Source: Adiantum capillus-veneris (taxonomy: Eukaryota > Streptophyta > Polypodiopsida > Polypodiales > Pteridaceae). Taken from it: a stretch of 64,000 nucleotides of DNA. The translations under genes and the position numbers were made by a program. Below the pieces are notes generated by a model. That model was given only the letters and a program-made list of their open reading frames with translations. It searched no databases and was not told where the DNA came from. The stretch lies in the NCBI GenBank assembly GCA_014529385.2, contig CM043944.1:63762248-63826247 (forward strand), in the 5' to 3' direction. Below, in pieces: positions 22,381 through 35,280 of the stretch (position 1 is the stretch's first letter; each line of letters starts with the position of its first letter).

Positions 22381-22729
22381 GAAGGAAAATGATCCGGAGC
22401 GTGTGCCTATTAGGGAGGACCCTACGGCTGTTAGGGAGGAGCCTGAGGCAGCCAGGGAGCCAGCTCAAGAAAGGCAAGGGCAAGGCTCTGCATCACAAGG
22501 GCCATCCAACGTATCAAATGAGTCAATTATTTTAGATCAAATCAATGAAGAGAATGAAGAGGAGTTGAGAGTTCTGTTCAGCGCAGCGCCTCTGCATGCA
22601 TGGATACTACTGCCTGGAAGGTCAGAGGAGGCCTGCATTTTCAACCTCGATCAACAAGACTTCCTGTGCATGCGCAGTTTCACCAACTCCAATGCAACGA
22701 ATGAGGTCGTCAACGTTGCTTTGTGGTAA
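22364..22729 (+). CDS. T1 acidic/C-terminal ORF downstream of the H3-like domain
   Basis: A 121-codon plus-strand frame overlapping the end of the H3-like frame in another phase, so probably the same protein after a frameshift. It starts with an acidic, proline-rich repeat (RVPIREDPTAVREEPEAARE). Glutamine/serine-rich linker and a compact segment with LHAWILLPGRSEEACIFNL and FLCMRSFTNSN follow. The tail repeats R-E-D/E-P motifs. No known domain is recognised. Confidence 0.5.
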   Translation: MEEPILKENDPERVPIREDPTAVREEPEAAREPAQERQGQGSASQGPSNVSNESIILDQINEENEEELRVLFSAAPLHAWILLPGRSEEACIFNLDQQDFLCMRSFTNSNATNEVVNVALW

Positions 22730-22777
22730 TTCTCATGCTCTTTAAAAGTCACGTTTGGTTCATTAAATGGGTCTCTA

Positions 22778-23012
22778 CCGAGACATGGGTCAATACCAAG
22801 CGAGACAGTGGCTTATGGAATTGGATAGTGGTACTACTCTCTCGGTATTGACCCATGTCTTCGCGGCAGTCATCAAGTTTTTCTTTATAAGTCACGCTTG
22901 ATTCATTGTATGGATCACTACCGTTAAGACATGGGTCAATACCAAGCGAGTCAGTGGCGGATGGAATTCGATAGCTGCCCCACTCGCTCCGTATTGACTC
23001 ATGGGTTTTTGG
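22778..23012. repeat. Pair of foldback (MITE-like) hairpins in T1
   Basis: The first hairpin has AGACATGGGTCAATACC (from 22780) pairing with GGTATTGACCCATGTCT (to 22860), a perfect 17-bp stem. About 145 bases on, a second copy has the same left arm and a decayed right arm (CCGTATTGACTCATGGG). The loops share GAATT and CAGTGGC blocks. No protein is encoded. Confidence 0.8.
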
Positions 23013-23817
23013 CAGTGACAGCCCACTGAAATACCTCAAGTCTAATCTCTGCCATTGATTCATGTTAGCCACGTTGTCTCACTTCTGCCCCCTAAGGTTC
23101 AAGACAAAGTATACGTAATAGATCCGCTGATATCGCCTTATCTTCAGAACAACTCAGTTTCCTTTTTGAGTCTGATGAACTGGTTCAACTGAGTCAACTT
23201 TGATCTAGCGTGCTTTCTGGTCACTGCATATAATCAATCGTGAGTTTTTTCTTGCCTTGTAAAAACCATGTTGCATTTAGAATCTTTCTCCTCATCTTTG
23301 ATGGTGTCTTTGTGGAGTCTGATGTTATTTGACATGGAAGCTAAGATTGTTTACTACGCAAACTCCAGGCAAAGTAGGGCGTTTCACAGTCGTGTAAATA
23401 CGTAATGCCCATTTGGGTACATTTGGAAGCAGTGTCTCTTTGTAATGTGTTGCTGACTCAAGTGGTTATGTATGTAGTGCCACGAAAGAACTTGTATGTT
23501 GTGTAGAGCATGTTTTGTTAGAACATGATCTAGGAAATAGCATCGGCACGAACGGGTAACCGTGCTCACGCAGATTGATGACTATAGCTGTGGCGCTGGC
23601 GAACCTGTTTGAATGCCCTGTTGCTCCTCAGTCAAATTATGGATGTTCCGAACGTAAGTAATCGTGTTGTTTCATTGTTTGCTGCAATGTTTGTATGAAG
23701 CAACAAATGTCTATCATGCTTCTACAAGAACTTCAATTACATAATTACACCCCCAACGATGCGCGACATTTTTCTATAATGGCCATCCAGCATATTATAA
23801 TCTCGATAAACAGACGC
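23013..23817. other. T1 interior without a clear gene
   Basis: No reliable coding frame. The region may be introns of the plus-strand T1 gene; a donor-like GTAAGTAATC occurs near 23654 and an acceptor-like ATAAACAG ends near 23812. Confidence 0.4.
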
Positions 23818-24188
23818 ACAAAGGGAGGAAGCGGCGAGAGCTGAGGAGTTTGAAGAGGCTCGCATTAACGAAATGACGCAACGCCACAATCAGACTCAAG
23901 AAGAAGTTCGAAATATGCAAGAATCAATATTATGCGGACGCCACAGAAGTAGACGAATGGGCTACACATTGACGGCAAGAGCAAGAACAGAGGGAAGCTT
24001 CACAGGTGCAAGAAGCATGGGAAGCCATGGAAGAGGCCCATGATTTCGAGCAACGCGAAAGGATGCCGGAGACCAACATCCCCAGAGGCAGAAGTAGCAG
24101 CAACCGGAGCAGAGGGCAAGGGACGAGTGGCAACAACTTGGGGAGAGAACAGGGGACGAGTGGCACAAACCGGGGGAAAGGACAGTAG
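23813..24188 (+). CDS. T1 plus-strand terminal exon, charged coiled coil
   Basis: After an acceptor-like sequence near 23812 the plus strand gives a highly charged segment (EEAARAEEFEEARINEMTQ), then a glutamate/glutamine-rich stretch interrupted by one stop and frame change. It ends in a glycine/serine/arginine-rich repeat (RGQGTSGNN, REQGTSGTN, RGKGQ) at 24188. It looks like the last exon of the T1 plus-strand gene. The basic RG repeat could bind nucleic acid; this is inference. Confidence 0.45.
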
Positions 24189-24520
24189 AGCAGGAAAAGG
24201 GAGCAATTTACTTGTATAAATCTTAACGAAAACAACACAATATGTAAAGTTTTGAGACAATGAAAATGTACATTTTTAAAACATTGTTTGACCATCACAA
24301 AATGTCTATGCATTAGTCATTTTGAAGAGTACATCATGGTTTGCATGGCATCAAAGCTCTTTGCGAGCACAAGGTATGTGACCTAGCTTCCGGTGGAAGC
24401 AATTAAGTGAAGTGTATTTGTTAGTGACTCCTTGCACACTGTTGTTTTCTCCTTGCATCTTGGAATCTAAAAAGAAGAAAAAGTTAGATTCTGTCTTAAT
24501 GTATTAAAGACAATCAAAAT

Positions 24521-25317
24521 TCATCGATTTAGTAAGCACCTTCCTATTGTTGAGACTAAATGCATACAATTATGGCAAAAGTGAAATTTCTTCACATGTA
24601 AGATCCACCCTGAGCTGTGCAAGAGTTGTGCTTGACATTGTCTCCTCACAGTAAGTAGGCTATCTTGAAAGTAGAGCTCCATTGATAAAGGTTTGTTCTC
24701 GAGGCTATTCTCTGTATCTTGGTCGAGTGGAATAAGCTGCCCACTAAGAAGATGATATCTAATATAGTAAAACAACACTAATAAATTTTGAGAGCTTATA
24801 ATGAACTTGCAAATTATGGACTTCTTTTGCAAAATACAGATTTTGTTCTGTGATTGTTTCCTATCCCAATTATCATCCATAACGTCCAAACAGCTCTCAG
24901 ACTTGCAAATGAACATTGTTGCGGTAGTTCTTATTTGCTCATCGAAGAAAAAATCTACAAACACTTCAAGAGGCATAAATAGTGTGAGCCGAACTATTTT
25001 TGTGGCAATTGAATACTTGAGGGACATTTTTCTATCCTGAAACAATTTATTCCTAAAGCTTTCACTAGTTTTCGAAGCTGGCAAGGACCAATCCTTGCTG
25101 TCAAAGGATGGAAGTGACAAAGGAGCTACACGACCCCAACCAATGGAACATCTCGGTTCCACATATGACATATGATAAAAGAAAATTCCATTATCTGCAA
25201 GTTCCTTGTGTTGTCTTCCTCGGTACATTTTCTCACCAATAAATGCATGGAAAGCATCAAAAATCCCAACTATGCTCTCAACTGGTTGCCAATCTGTTCT
25301 ATTCGATGGATAAATAT
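24521..25317 (-). pseudogene. T1 minus-strand gene, exons downstream of the CACTA insertion
   Basis: An acceptor (GTTTCAG, ending at 25318) begins an exon reading IYPSNRTDWQPVESIVGIF, then DAFHAFIGEKMYRGRQHKEL, GIFFYHMSYVEPRCSIGWG and further. The frame stays open to about 24890. A further intron with acceptor ACTATATTAG (near 24765) leads to a final exon with GQLIPLDQDTEN and a cysteine/histidine-bearing end (HFCHNCMHLVS, IGRCLL). The gene is convergent with the T1 plus-strand genes. Phase with the first exon at 36487-36879 is consistent. I do not recognise the family. Confidence 0.5.
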
Positions 25318-25399
25318 CTGAAACATACCAAAGATGATATCCACCACTTAACCTTCGAATATAATCATGCACTAAGCGAGATGCTCAAAATAACTTACA

Positions 25400-25585
25400 C
25401 ACTACAACAAAAAAAGGTGTTATCGACGTATATAGCAACGCTTAACGTCGCTATATGCGTCCCTGTGAAACTGTCGCAAAGAGCGTCGATATATGCGTGG
25501 AAAGGGTTTATTGGCGACGCAGATAGCGACGCGTATATAGACGTTGATATAGACGCAGATAGCGACGCGGATATCGACGACCATA
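25400..25585. repeat. CACTA left terminal and subterminal repeats
   Basis: CACTACAACA terminus followed by repeated GCGTCGATAT, GACGCAGATAGCGACGC and related units. Confidence 0.85.
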
Positions 25586-25835
25586 ACAGAAAAAAAAAAT
25601 ATTGGGCAGAGGGCAGGTAGCCTGGCCTATGCCTAGTGAAAAGATGGACACAGCCACCACAGTCAAACTTCCTGTCTTTTACCCAAGAAAGCGAGCAGCA
25701 CCAAAATCAACCGTGCTCCCACAGAAATTTCGACAGAGTTCCCTTCGTTTTTACATAAACTTTTCAAAAAAAAAATCATGTATACGCCTCCTACATGCTA
25801 TCCATGCAGGATCTCACATGAGATTTAAGGCCAAT

Positions 25836-26130
25836 GACCATAACGAACCATAACCATAACTTAAAAGCATAACCATAACAAACCATAACTATAACTTAAA
25901 AGCATAACCATAACTTAAAACCATAACCGACCATAACCACTTTGATCATAACCAGAAACAAAATTAACAATAACCATAAGCATAACCAGAAAGTTAAACA
26001 TAACCATAAACAAAACCTGAACCATAACTATGTCTATACAAGAATAGGAGAATTAACCATGTCTATACAATGACAATGACAATAACCATAACCATAAGGA
26101 AAACAATAATTGTCTGAAAAATAATCATAA
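25836..26130. repeat. Irregular CATAAC minisatellite
   Basis: Dense repeats of CATAACCATAAC with interspersed TTAAAAG and GAAAGTT. The unit is not a telomere repeat. Confidence 0.8.
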
Positions 26131-26336
26131 CCATATATGTATGTCTATACAAAAGGAGAAACAGAAGCGTGTCTGTGTCTCACAAAGCATATATATGAAA
26201 TCCGGTCCACTGATGACTAGGCATCACAACCTGCACATAGGACAACTCACAAAATTAGTATTGATATTACTTCACATATACTTACTTAATTAAATCAGCT
26301 CACATATATTAACGTCTCACCTCAAGCGATCAGCGA

Positions 26337-27450
26337 GACTGTAAGGCCTCCCAGTCTACAGGCTCTCCTGAAGCATCAAGATCATTCAATACCTCATAGA
26401 TACCTCTACGATATCCATATGACTCCTCCTAACGTGTCGGGGCTCGATGCATCGCAAGATTCTGCGTTTATACAAAAATCAAAGTAATAAGAATACATGA
26501 TTCATCGCGTTTTAAAAAACGCCATAGTTAAGATTGGATTAGAAACTCACAAACTCATAGCGAAAGGTGTCGAAGCCTCCGTTGCCAAGATGAGATGTCC
26601 CCTTGTTCATATGTCCTATTTGCGCGACCTCACGCTATTGTTTAAACCGCGTGGCTGCTGTCCGCTCATCCTCCCTGATCTGCAGCCACGTCTCGTGTGG
26701 GATGCTCGAAGGCTTCGGCGAGCCGGTCCTGAAAGCCTTCCGAGCTTCATCTCGTCGATGTTTCACGGTGTCCCGTGCAACACCCTTGATCCACCTCCTC
26801 GGAACAACGTCAGAACCCGGAGCAGGCTGGTACTCTCTCAGGATGGTCTCCACTATGTAAGTGACTTTGTCCTTTTCCTGCTCACCCAAGACGTAAGAAT
26901 GCTGGTCGAAAACTGTAGCTCCGCGAGCTAGCGAATCCGCTGTCTCATCTCAATCCCGACTCTATCCATGTCAACAGAACCATCTGCCCGTACAGTATAG
27001 AGCTTGGAGGCACTAGGATCGTGTGCCCCCCAAGGTGTCCGAGGTGTGCCAAGAGGTGTGTCGAGAGGTGTGCCTGGGTAGGACGGGGGTCGTGAGCGAG
27101 GAGGGGTCGAAGCATCTGTGGACCTTCCTCCACAACAACCACCACCTCCACATGACGATCGCCGAGATCGGCGAGTGCGCCTGTGCTGCGGAGATGAGAA
27201 CGTACCCGCCTCTGCCCCTCCCCTAGGTGTCGAAGCGGTCGTGATGGGAGAAGCAGGCGTCATACCCATAGACGTCCCTCCCCCATAGGTGTCCCCCCCC
27301 TAGGCGTCAGACCCTCGGGTGTAAATCCCGGAGGCATAGTACCCGTGTCTCTGGCTACCCAGTACTGAGAAGCCTCTGCCATCTGAGCAGGCGTCATCCG
27401 TGTAACGAAGCCCATGAATGCATCTGCACTTATAGAAACTGGTCTGCCAT
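26337..27450 (-). pseudogene. CACTA second ORF (plant transposase-type, multi-exon)
   Basis: Minus-strand pieces form a gene downstream of the transposase remnant. They are a segment with MTPAQMAEASQYWVARDTG near 27320-27410; a proline/arginine/glycine-rich low-complexity block and then KLYTVRADGSVDMDRVGIEM (26928-27269); an exon with EQEKDKVTYIVETILREYQ and RRDEARKAFRTGSP (26635-26889); and a last exon ending DLDASGEPVDWEALQSR at 26337. The layout resembles the second protein of En/Spm elements (TNPA-like or Ptta/En/Spm family), which binds subterminal repeats. Assignment is by context and composition. Confidence 0.55.
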
Positions 27451-27779
27451 ACTAAAGTCCTGCACAAAGAAAGTAAAATAAAGCATCAGTACACAGTTGT
27501 TTAAATTAACTTTAAGCTTAATTTTAAATCAACGTCTTCACACAAACACTTACAGGCCTAGGCCTCGACGAGTGAGGCATCATCGATAAGATCTTGCACC
27601 GTATCATCGTCTATCTCTAATTGCAAACATAACTCTGTCCCAACTCGTTCTGGCAGATTGTCTTCATCCATTGCATCTTCATCTACAAGTGTCAATTCTG
27701 CCCGTCTGCGTCATCTCTCGTATATCTGTCAGCTTCCTCTGCCATACCTTCGTCCATCTCATCTAATGTCATAGTAGTA

Positions 27780-28093
27780 TGGACGTCGTCTAACTGACTT
27801 TCCTCCAGGAGATCTTGTCCTTCAAATACTTATTTATTTCTTGGAGCAACCTCAACCACAAACCACCATTATCACTCTTGAGGGTCCGGTACAAAGACCA
27901 CTTGCTCGTAATGTTCGGGGAGAGCAAATGTGCCGCTCGCATCTGTCCAAACCTTTGTAGAATCTATTTGCACAAGTTTGTTTCCATCTCTGCGTACCGT
28001 TGCATTGCGACCAGAAGTAATCACCTTGAACCACTTCACATCCAACAAAAACATCTCAAACCGCCTGAAGCTTACTTTCAGGATATCTGACAC
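27780..28093 (-). pseudogene. CACTA transposase C-terminal region (DUF4216-like)
   Basis: Minus-strand translation gives LLDVKWFKVITSGRNATVRR, a linker, FALPEHYEQVVFVPDPQE and, after a frame change, LWLRLLQEINKYLKDKISW. The W-F/D-V...Q-V-x-F-V-x-D pattern is that of the DUF4216 domain that ends many plant TNP2-type CACTA transposases. It directly abuts the N-terminal region at 28078, so the large central catalytic part has been deleted. Confidence 0.7.
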
Positions 28094-28605
28094 TTAAACA
28101 AAGCAGTGACGCTTGCATCTGACCACCTGTACACTGACTGAAGATTCAAAAATGCCAGACAAGTACGAAGCGTCGATATTTTGGCGCCTTCATAAATTGA
28201 TTGACGTGCCAACTTCCTCAACATGTCTTCAGGAGATAGGCGCACGGCTTCTGGTGCTGCTTCGTTAGCGTTCTCCTCGCTTGTCTGAAAGAAGGCATCC
28301 AGCATCTCCTCCATGCCGTCGTCTTCTGTCTGTAAGTCCTTTTCTGCTTCCATCCTTGGCTCTATATTGGTCGGACCTTCACGCATAATCCTTTTTCTCT
28401 CTCTCTCAGATGTAGGTGCTATGTCGCGAAAATCAATGCCCGTTCCGTAGGAGTCGTATCGTAGATTCCGTACGGTTTCTTTAGCAAACTCTCCATACTT
28501 GTGCACATGCTCATTACATATCCTACGCTTGCGCAGGATTTGATACTTGCAGAGCGTGCACGAGCATGCAATCTTTTCCTCCATGTTAGTTGATGACGTT
28601 GCCAT
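28078..28605 (-). pseudogene. CACTA transposase N-terminal region (transposase-associated domain)
   Basis: A 175-codon minus-strand frame starting MATSSTNMEEKIACSCTLCK. The CSCTLCKYQILRKRRICNEH segment followed by KYGEF fits the Cys/His transposase-associated domain at the start of TNP2-type proteins. Near the C-terminus, YEGAKISTLRTCLAFLNLQ and YRWSDASVTALF match the region just before the catalytic domain, where the protein breaks off. It cannot be an active transposase. Confidence 0.75.
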
Positions 28606-28854
28606 CTACAATGATTATGAATGTTGTTTTAATATATATATACTTCTCACAATGTAAACTACCTCGCATTCTCTAGACTTGCCCAATCTCCGTACACCTC
28701 CGTCCAGAGGTGTACGGAGATCAGGACCACCGGGTCAAAATCTCGTCTTTATTGGTCAAATCCTATATGGGTAGACACATACGTGCACTCCCAGGTGTAC
28801 ATGGCAATGCATGTAGCGGACTTTAGTCGAGGCCACATCTCTGGCATTCGCTCT

Positions 28855-31800
28855 TGACATTGCCTAAAGACTACCTAATTGACTACGGATGGTTTCGGTA
28901 ACCGTGGAATCAGTTTCCGAAGTCCGTTTGCGTTTTTTCATAGAAAAACATAATCGTATCTGATCAATCCCTTGTGTATTTGGCGTTTCTTCTGTCCGAT
29001 TGACCTACGGCTTGCCATACACTCTCTTGACATTGCTAAAACTACCTAATGTACTACGGATGGTTTCGGTAGGAATAGAAATCATTTTCGAAATCCGTTT
29101 GCGTTTTTCAGTAGAAAAACGCAACCGGATTTGACCTACGGCTTGTGTATTTGGCGTTAATTCAAATCCATTGACCTACGGCTTGCCATACACGCTCTTG
29201 ACATTGCTTTAAAACTACTTAATGGACTACGGATGGTTTCGGTAGGCATAAAAGCCATTTCCGAAGTCCGTTTGCGTTTTTCCGTAGAAAAACGCAACCA
29301 GATTTGACCTACGGCTTGTGTATTTGGCATTTCTTCTATCCGTTTGACCTACAGCTTGCCATACGCGCTCTTGACATTGCCTAAAGACTACCTAATGGAC
29401 TACGGATGGTTTCAGTAGGCATAGAACCCATTTCCGAAGTCCGTTTGCGTTTTTTCGTAGAAAAACGCAACCGGATTTGACCTAAGGCTTGTGTATTTGA
29501 CGTTTCTTATGTCCGTTTAACCTACGGCTTGCCATACACGGTTTTGACATTTCCTTAAGACTACTTAATAGACTACGGATGGTTTCGGTAGGCGTAGAAT
29601 CAGTTTTCGAATTCCGTCTGCGTTTTTCTGTAGAAAAACGCAATCGGATTTCACCTAGCCTACGGCTTGTGTATTTGGCGTTTTTTCTATCCGTTTGACC
29701 TACAGCTTTCCATACGCGCTCTGACATTGCTTTAAGACTACCTAATGGACTACGGATGGTTTCAGTAGGCATAGAAGTCATTTCCGAAATTCGTTTGCGT
29801 TTTTTCGTAGAAAAACGCAACCGTATTTGACCTACGGCTTGTGTATTTGACGTTAATTCAAACCCATTGACCTACGGCTTGCCATACACGCTCTTGAAAT
29901 TGCTTTAAGACTACTTAATGAACTACGCATGGTTTCGGTAAGCATAGAAGTCATTTCCGAAGTCCGTTTGAGTTTCTTCGTAGAAAAACGCAACCGGATT
30001 TAACCTACAGCTTGTGTATTTGGCGTTTCTTCTATCCGTTTGATCTACGGCTTGCCATACGTGCTCTTGACATTACCTAAAGACTACCAAATCATGTACA
30101 GATGGTTTCAGTAAGCATAGAAGCCATTTCCGAAGTTTGTTTGCGTTTTTTCGTAGAAAAACGCAACCGGATTTGACCTACGGCTTGTGTATTTGACGTT
30201 TCTTCTGTCCGTTTAACCTACGGCTTGCCATACACGGTCTTGACATTGCCTTAAGACTACTTAATGGACTACGGATGGTTTCGATAGGCGTTTCTTCTAT
30301 CCGTTTGACCTATGACTTTCCATACGGGCTCTTAACATTGCCTAAAGACTACCTTATGGACTACGAATGGTTTCGATAGGCATAGAATCAGTTTTCGAAG
30401 ACTGTCTGCGTTTTTCCGTAGAAAATTACAACCGGATTTGACCTACGGCTTGTGTATTTCAGGTTTTTCTGTTCGTTTAACCTATGGCTTGCCATACACG
30501 GTCTTGACATTGCCTTAAGACTACTTAATGGACTACGGATGGTTTCGATAGGCGTAGAATCAATTTTCGAAGTCCGTCTGCGTTTTTCCGTAGAAAAACG
30601 CAATCGGATTTGACCTAGCCTACGGCTTGTGTATTTGGCGTTTCTTCTATCCGTTTGACCTACGGCTTGCCATACGCGCTCTTGACATTGCCTAAAGACT
30701 ACCTAATGGACTACGGATGATTTCAGTAGGCATAGAAGTCATTTCCGAAATCCGTTTGCGTTTTTCCGTAGAAAAACGCAATCGGATTTGACCTACGGCT
30801 TGTGTATTTGGCGTTAATTCAAACCCATTGACCTACGGCTTGCCATACACGCTTTTGACATTGCTTTAAGATTACTTAATGAACTACCAATGGTTTCGGT
30901 AGGCATAGAAGCCATTTCCGAAGTCCGTTTGCGTTTTTCCATAGAAAAACGCAACCGGATTTGACCTACGGCTTGTGTATTTGGCGTTTCTTCTATCCGT
31001 TTGATCTATGGCTTGCCATTTTCTGTAGAAAAACGCAATCGGATTTGACCTACGGCTTGTGTATTTGGCGTTTCTTATATCCGTTTGACCTATGGCTTGC
31101 CATACGGGTTCTTGAAATTGCCTAAAGACTACCTTATGGACTACGGATGGTTTCGGTAGGCAAGGAATCAGTTTTCGAAGACTGTCTATGTTTTTTCATA
31201 GAAAATTACAACCTTATTTGACCTACGGCTTGTGTCTTTGATGTTTCTTCTGTCCATTTAACCTACGGCTTGCCGTACACGGTCTTGATATTGCCTTAAG
31301 ACTACTTAATGGACTACGGATGGTTTCGGTAGGCGTAGAATCAATTTTCGAAGTCCGTCTGCGTTTTTCCATAGAAAAACGCAATCGGAATTTACCTAGC
31401 CTACGGCTTGTGTATTTGGCGTTTCTTCTATCCGTTTGACCTACGGCTTGCCATACGCGCTCTTGACATTTCCTAAAGACTACCTAATCGACTATGGATG
31501 GTTTCGGTAGGCATAGAATCAGTTTCCGAAGACCGTCTGCGTTGTTTCGTAGAAAAACGCAACCGGATTTGACCTACGGCTTGTGCATTTGACGTTTCTT
31601 CTGTCCGTTTGACCTACGGCTTGCCATACACGCTCTTGACATTTCCTTAAGACTACCTAATGGACTACGGATGGTTTCGGTAGGCATAGAATCCATTTCC
31701 GAAGTCCGTTTGCGTTTTTCCATAGAAAAACGCAATCGGATTTGACCTAACCTACGGCTTGTGTATTTGGCGTTTCTTCTATCCATTTGACCTACGGATT

Positions 31801-34800
31801 TCCATACGCGCTCTTGACATTGCTTTAAAGCTACCTAATGGACTACGGATGGTTTCAGTAGGCATAGAAGTCATTTCCGAAATCCGTTTGCGTTTTTTCG
31901 TAGAAAAACGCAATCGGATTTGACCTACGGCTTGTGTATTTGGCGCTAATTCAAACCCATTGACCTACTGCTTTCCATACACCCTCTTGACATTGATTTA
32001 AGACTACTTAATGAACCACGAATGGTTTCGGTAAGCATAAAAGCCATTTCCGAAGTACGTTTGCGTTTTTCCGTAGAAAAACTCAACCGGATTTGACCTA
32101 CGGCTTGTGTATTTGGCGTTTCTTCTATCCGTTTGACCTACGGCTTGTCATACACGCTCTTGAAATTGCCTAAAGACTACCTAATCGTCTACGGATGGTT
32201 TCAGTAGGCATAGAAGCCATTTCCGAAGTCCGTTTGCATTTTTTCGTAGAAAAACGCAACCGGATTTGACCTACGGCTTGTGTATTTGACGTTTCTTCTG
32301 TCCGTTTAACCTACGGCTTGCCATACACGGTCTTGACATTGCCTTAAGACTACTTAATGGACTACGGATGGTTTCCGTAGGCGTAGAATCAGTTTTCGAA
32401 GTTCGTCTGCATTTTTTCGTAGAAAAACGCAATCGGATTTGACCTACGGCTTGTGTATTTGGCGTTTCTTCTATCCGTTTGACCTATGGCTTGCCATACG
32501 CGCTCTTGACATTGCCTAAAGACTACCTTATGGACTACGGATGGTTTCGGTAGGCATAGAATCAGTTTTCGAAAACTGTCTGCGTTTTTCCGTAGAAAAT
32601 TACAACCGGATTTGACATACGGCTTGTGTATTTCAGGTTTCTTCTGTCCGTTTAACCTACGGCTTGCCATACACGGTCTTGACATTGCCTTAAGACTACT
32701 TAATGGACTACGGATGGTTTCGGTAGGCGTAGAATCAATTTTCGAAGTCCGTCTGCGTTTTTCCGTAGAAAAAAGCAATCGGATTTGACCTAGCCTACGG
32801 CTTGTGTATTTGGTGTTTCTTCTATCCGTTTGACCTACGGCTTGCCATACGTGCTCTTGACATTGCCTAAAGACTACCTAACAGACTACAGATGGTTTCA
32901 GTAGGCATAGAAGTCATTTCTGAAATCCGTTTACGTTTTTTCGTAGAAAAATGCAACCGGATTGGACCTACGGCTTGTGTATTTGGCGTTAATTCAAACC
33001 CATTGACCTACGGCTTGTCATACACACTCTTGACATTGCCTTAAGACTACCTAGTAGGAAACCGGATGGTTTCGGTAGGCATAGAAGCCATTTCCGAAGT
33101 CCGTTTGCGTTTTTCCATAGAAAAATGCAATCGGATTTGACCTAGCCTACGGTTTGTGTATTTGGCGTTTCTTCTATCGGTTTGACCTACGGCTTTCCAT
33201 ACACGCTCTTGACATTGCTTTAAGACTACCTAATGGACTACGGATGGTTTCAGTAGGCATAGAAGTCATTTCCGAAATCCGTTTGCGTTTTTTCATAGAA
33301 AAACGCAACCGGATTGGACCTACGGCTTGTGTATCTGGCGTTAATTCAAACCCATTGACCTACGGCTTGCCATACACCCTCTTGACATTTCTTTAAGACT
33401 ACTTAATGAACTACGAATGATTTCGGTAAGCATAGAAGCCATTTCCGAAGTACGTTTGCGTTTTTCTGTAGAAAAACTCAACCGGATTTGACCTACGGCT
33501 TGTGTATTTGGCGTTTCTTCTATCCGTTTGACCTACAGCTTGTCATACGCGCTCTTGAAATTGCCTAAAGACTACCTAATCGTCTACGGATGGTTTCAGT
33601 AGGCATAGAAGCCATTTCCGAAGTCCGTTTGCATTTTTTCGTAGAAAAACGCAACCGGATTTGACCTACGGCTTGTGTATTTGACGTTTCTTCTGCCCGT
33701 TTAACCTATGGCTTGCCATACACGGTCTTGACATTTCCTTAAGACTACTTAATGGACTACGGAAGGTTTCGGTAGGCGTAGAATCAGTTTCTGAAGTCCG
33801 TTGCGTTTTTCCGTAGAAAAACGCAATCGGATTTGACCTACGGCTTGTGTATTTGGCGTTTCTTCTATCCGTTTGACCTACGGCTTTCCATATGCGCTCT
33901 TGACATTGCTTTAATACTACCTAATGGACTACGGATGGTTTCGGTAGGCATAGAATCAGTTTCTGAAGACCGTCTGCGTTTTTCGGTAGAAAAACGCAAC
34001 CGGATTTGACCTACGGCTTGTGTATTTGACGCTTCTTCTGTCCGTTTGACCTACGGCTTTCCATACACGCTCTTGACATTGCCTTAAGACTACCTAATAG
34101 GAAACCGGATTTGACCTAGCCTACGGCTTGTGTATTTGGTGTTTCTTCTATCCGTTTGACCTACGGCTTGCCATACACGCTCTTGACATTGCTTTAAGAC
34201 TACCTAATGGACTACGGATGGTTTTAGTAGGCATAGAAGTCATTTTCAAAATCCGTTTGCGTTTTTTCGTAGAAAAACGCAACCGGATTTGACCTACGGC
34301 TTGTGTATTTGGCGTTAATTCAAACCCATTGACCTACGGCTTGCCATACACGTTCTTGACATTGCTTTAAGACTACTTAATGAACTACGAATGGTTTCGG
34401 TAGGCATAGAAGCCATTTCCGAAGTCTGTTTGCGTTTTTTCGTAGAAAAACGCAACCAGATTTGACCTACGGCTTGTGTATTTGGCGTTTCTTCTATCCG
34501 TTTGACCTACAGCTTGTCACACGCGCTCTTGAAATTGCCTAAAGACTACCTAATCGTCTACGGATGGTTTCAGTAGGCATAGAAGCCATTTCCGAAGTCC
34601 GTTTACGTTTTTCCATAGAAAAACGCAACCTGATTTGACCTATGGCTTGTGTATTTGACGTTTCTTCTGTTCATTTAACCTACGGCCTTCCATACATGGT
34701 CTTGACATTGCCTTAAGACTACTTAATGGACTACGGATGGTTTCGGTAGGCGTAGAATCAGTTTCCGAAGTCCGTCTGCGTTTTTTCGTAGAAAAACGCA

Positions 34801-35280
34801 ATCGGAGTTGACCTACGGCTTGTGTATTTGGCGTTTCTTCTATCCGTTTGACCTACGGCTTGCCATACACGCTCTTGGCATTGTCTAAAGACTACCTAAT
34901 GGACTACGGATGGTTTCGGTAGGCATAGAATCAGTTTTCAAAGACCGTCTGCGTTTTTCCGTATAAAAACGCATCCGGATTTGACCTACGGCTTGTGTAT
35001 TTGACATTTCTTCTATCCGTTTGACCTAAAGCTTGCCATACACGCTCTTAATATTTCCTTAAGACTACCTAATGGACTACGGATGGTTTTAGGTAGACAT
35101 AGAAGCCATTTCCGAAGTCCGTTTGCGTTTTTCCATAGAAAAACGCAACCGGATTTGACCTACGGCATAGAAGCTGTTTATGAGCTCCGTTTGCGTTTTT
35201 TCGTAGAAAAACCCAACCGGACTTCAAAAACAACTTGTACTTTGGGCGTTTCTTCTATCCGTTTGACCTACGGCTTGTTA
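28855..35280. repeat. CACTA-internal satellite, about 37 units of roughly 174 bp
   Basis: Direct repeats with period 173 (178 in units carrying an extra TAGCC). Each contains GACCTACGGCTTG twice, GGACTACGGATGGTTTCGGT, CCGAAGTCCGTTTGCG and a hairpin TGCGTTTTTC-CGTA-GAAAAACGCA. Variant units (for example those with AATTCAAACCCATTGACC near 29159, 29857, 30817, 31950, 32993, 33344 and 34317) recur every several units, showing higher-order structure. Apparent ORFs in the array are by-products of its length and are not called. Confidence 0.95.

Noticed and set aside
25836-26130. Interstitial telomere-like repeat
   Set aside because: The unit is CATAAC-like and irregular, not the plant TTTAGGG repeat.
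28855-35280. Regularly spaced repeats resembling a CRISPR array, and several ORFs in it
   Set aside because: The unit is about 174 bp with repeats and spacers all alike; it is a satellite in a plant CACTA element, and the ORFs repeat with the unit.
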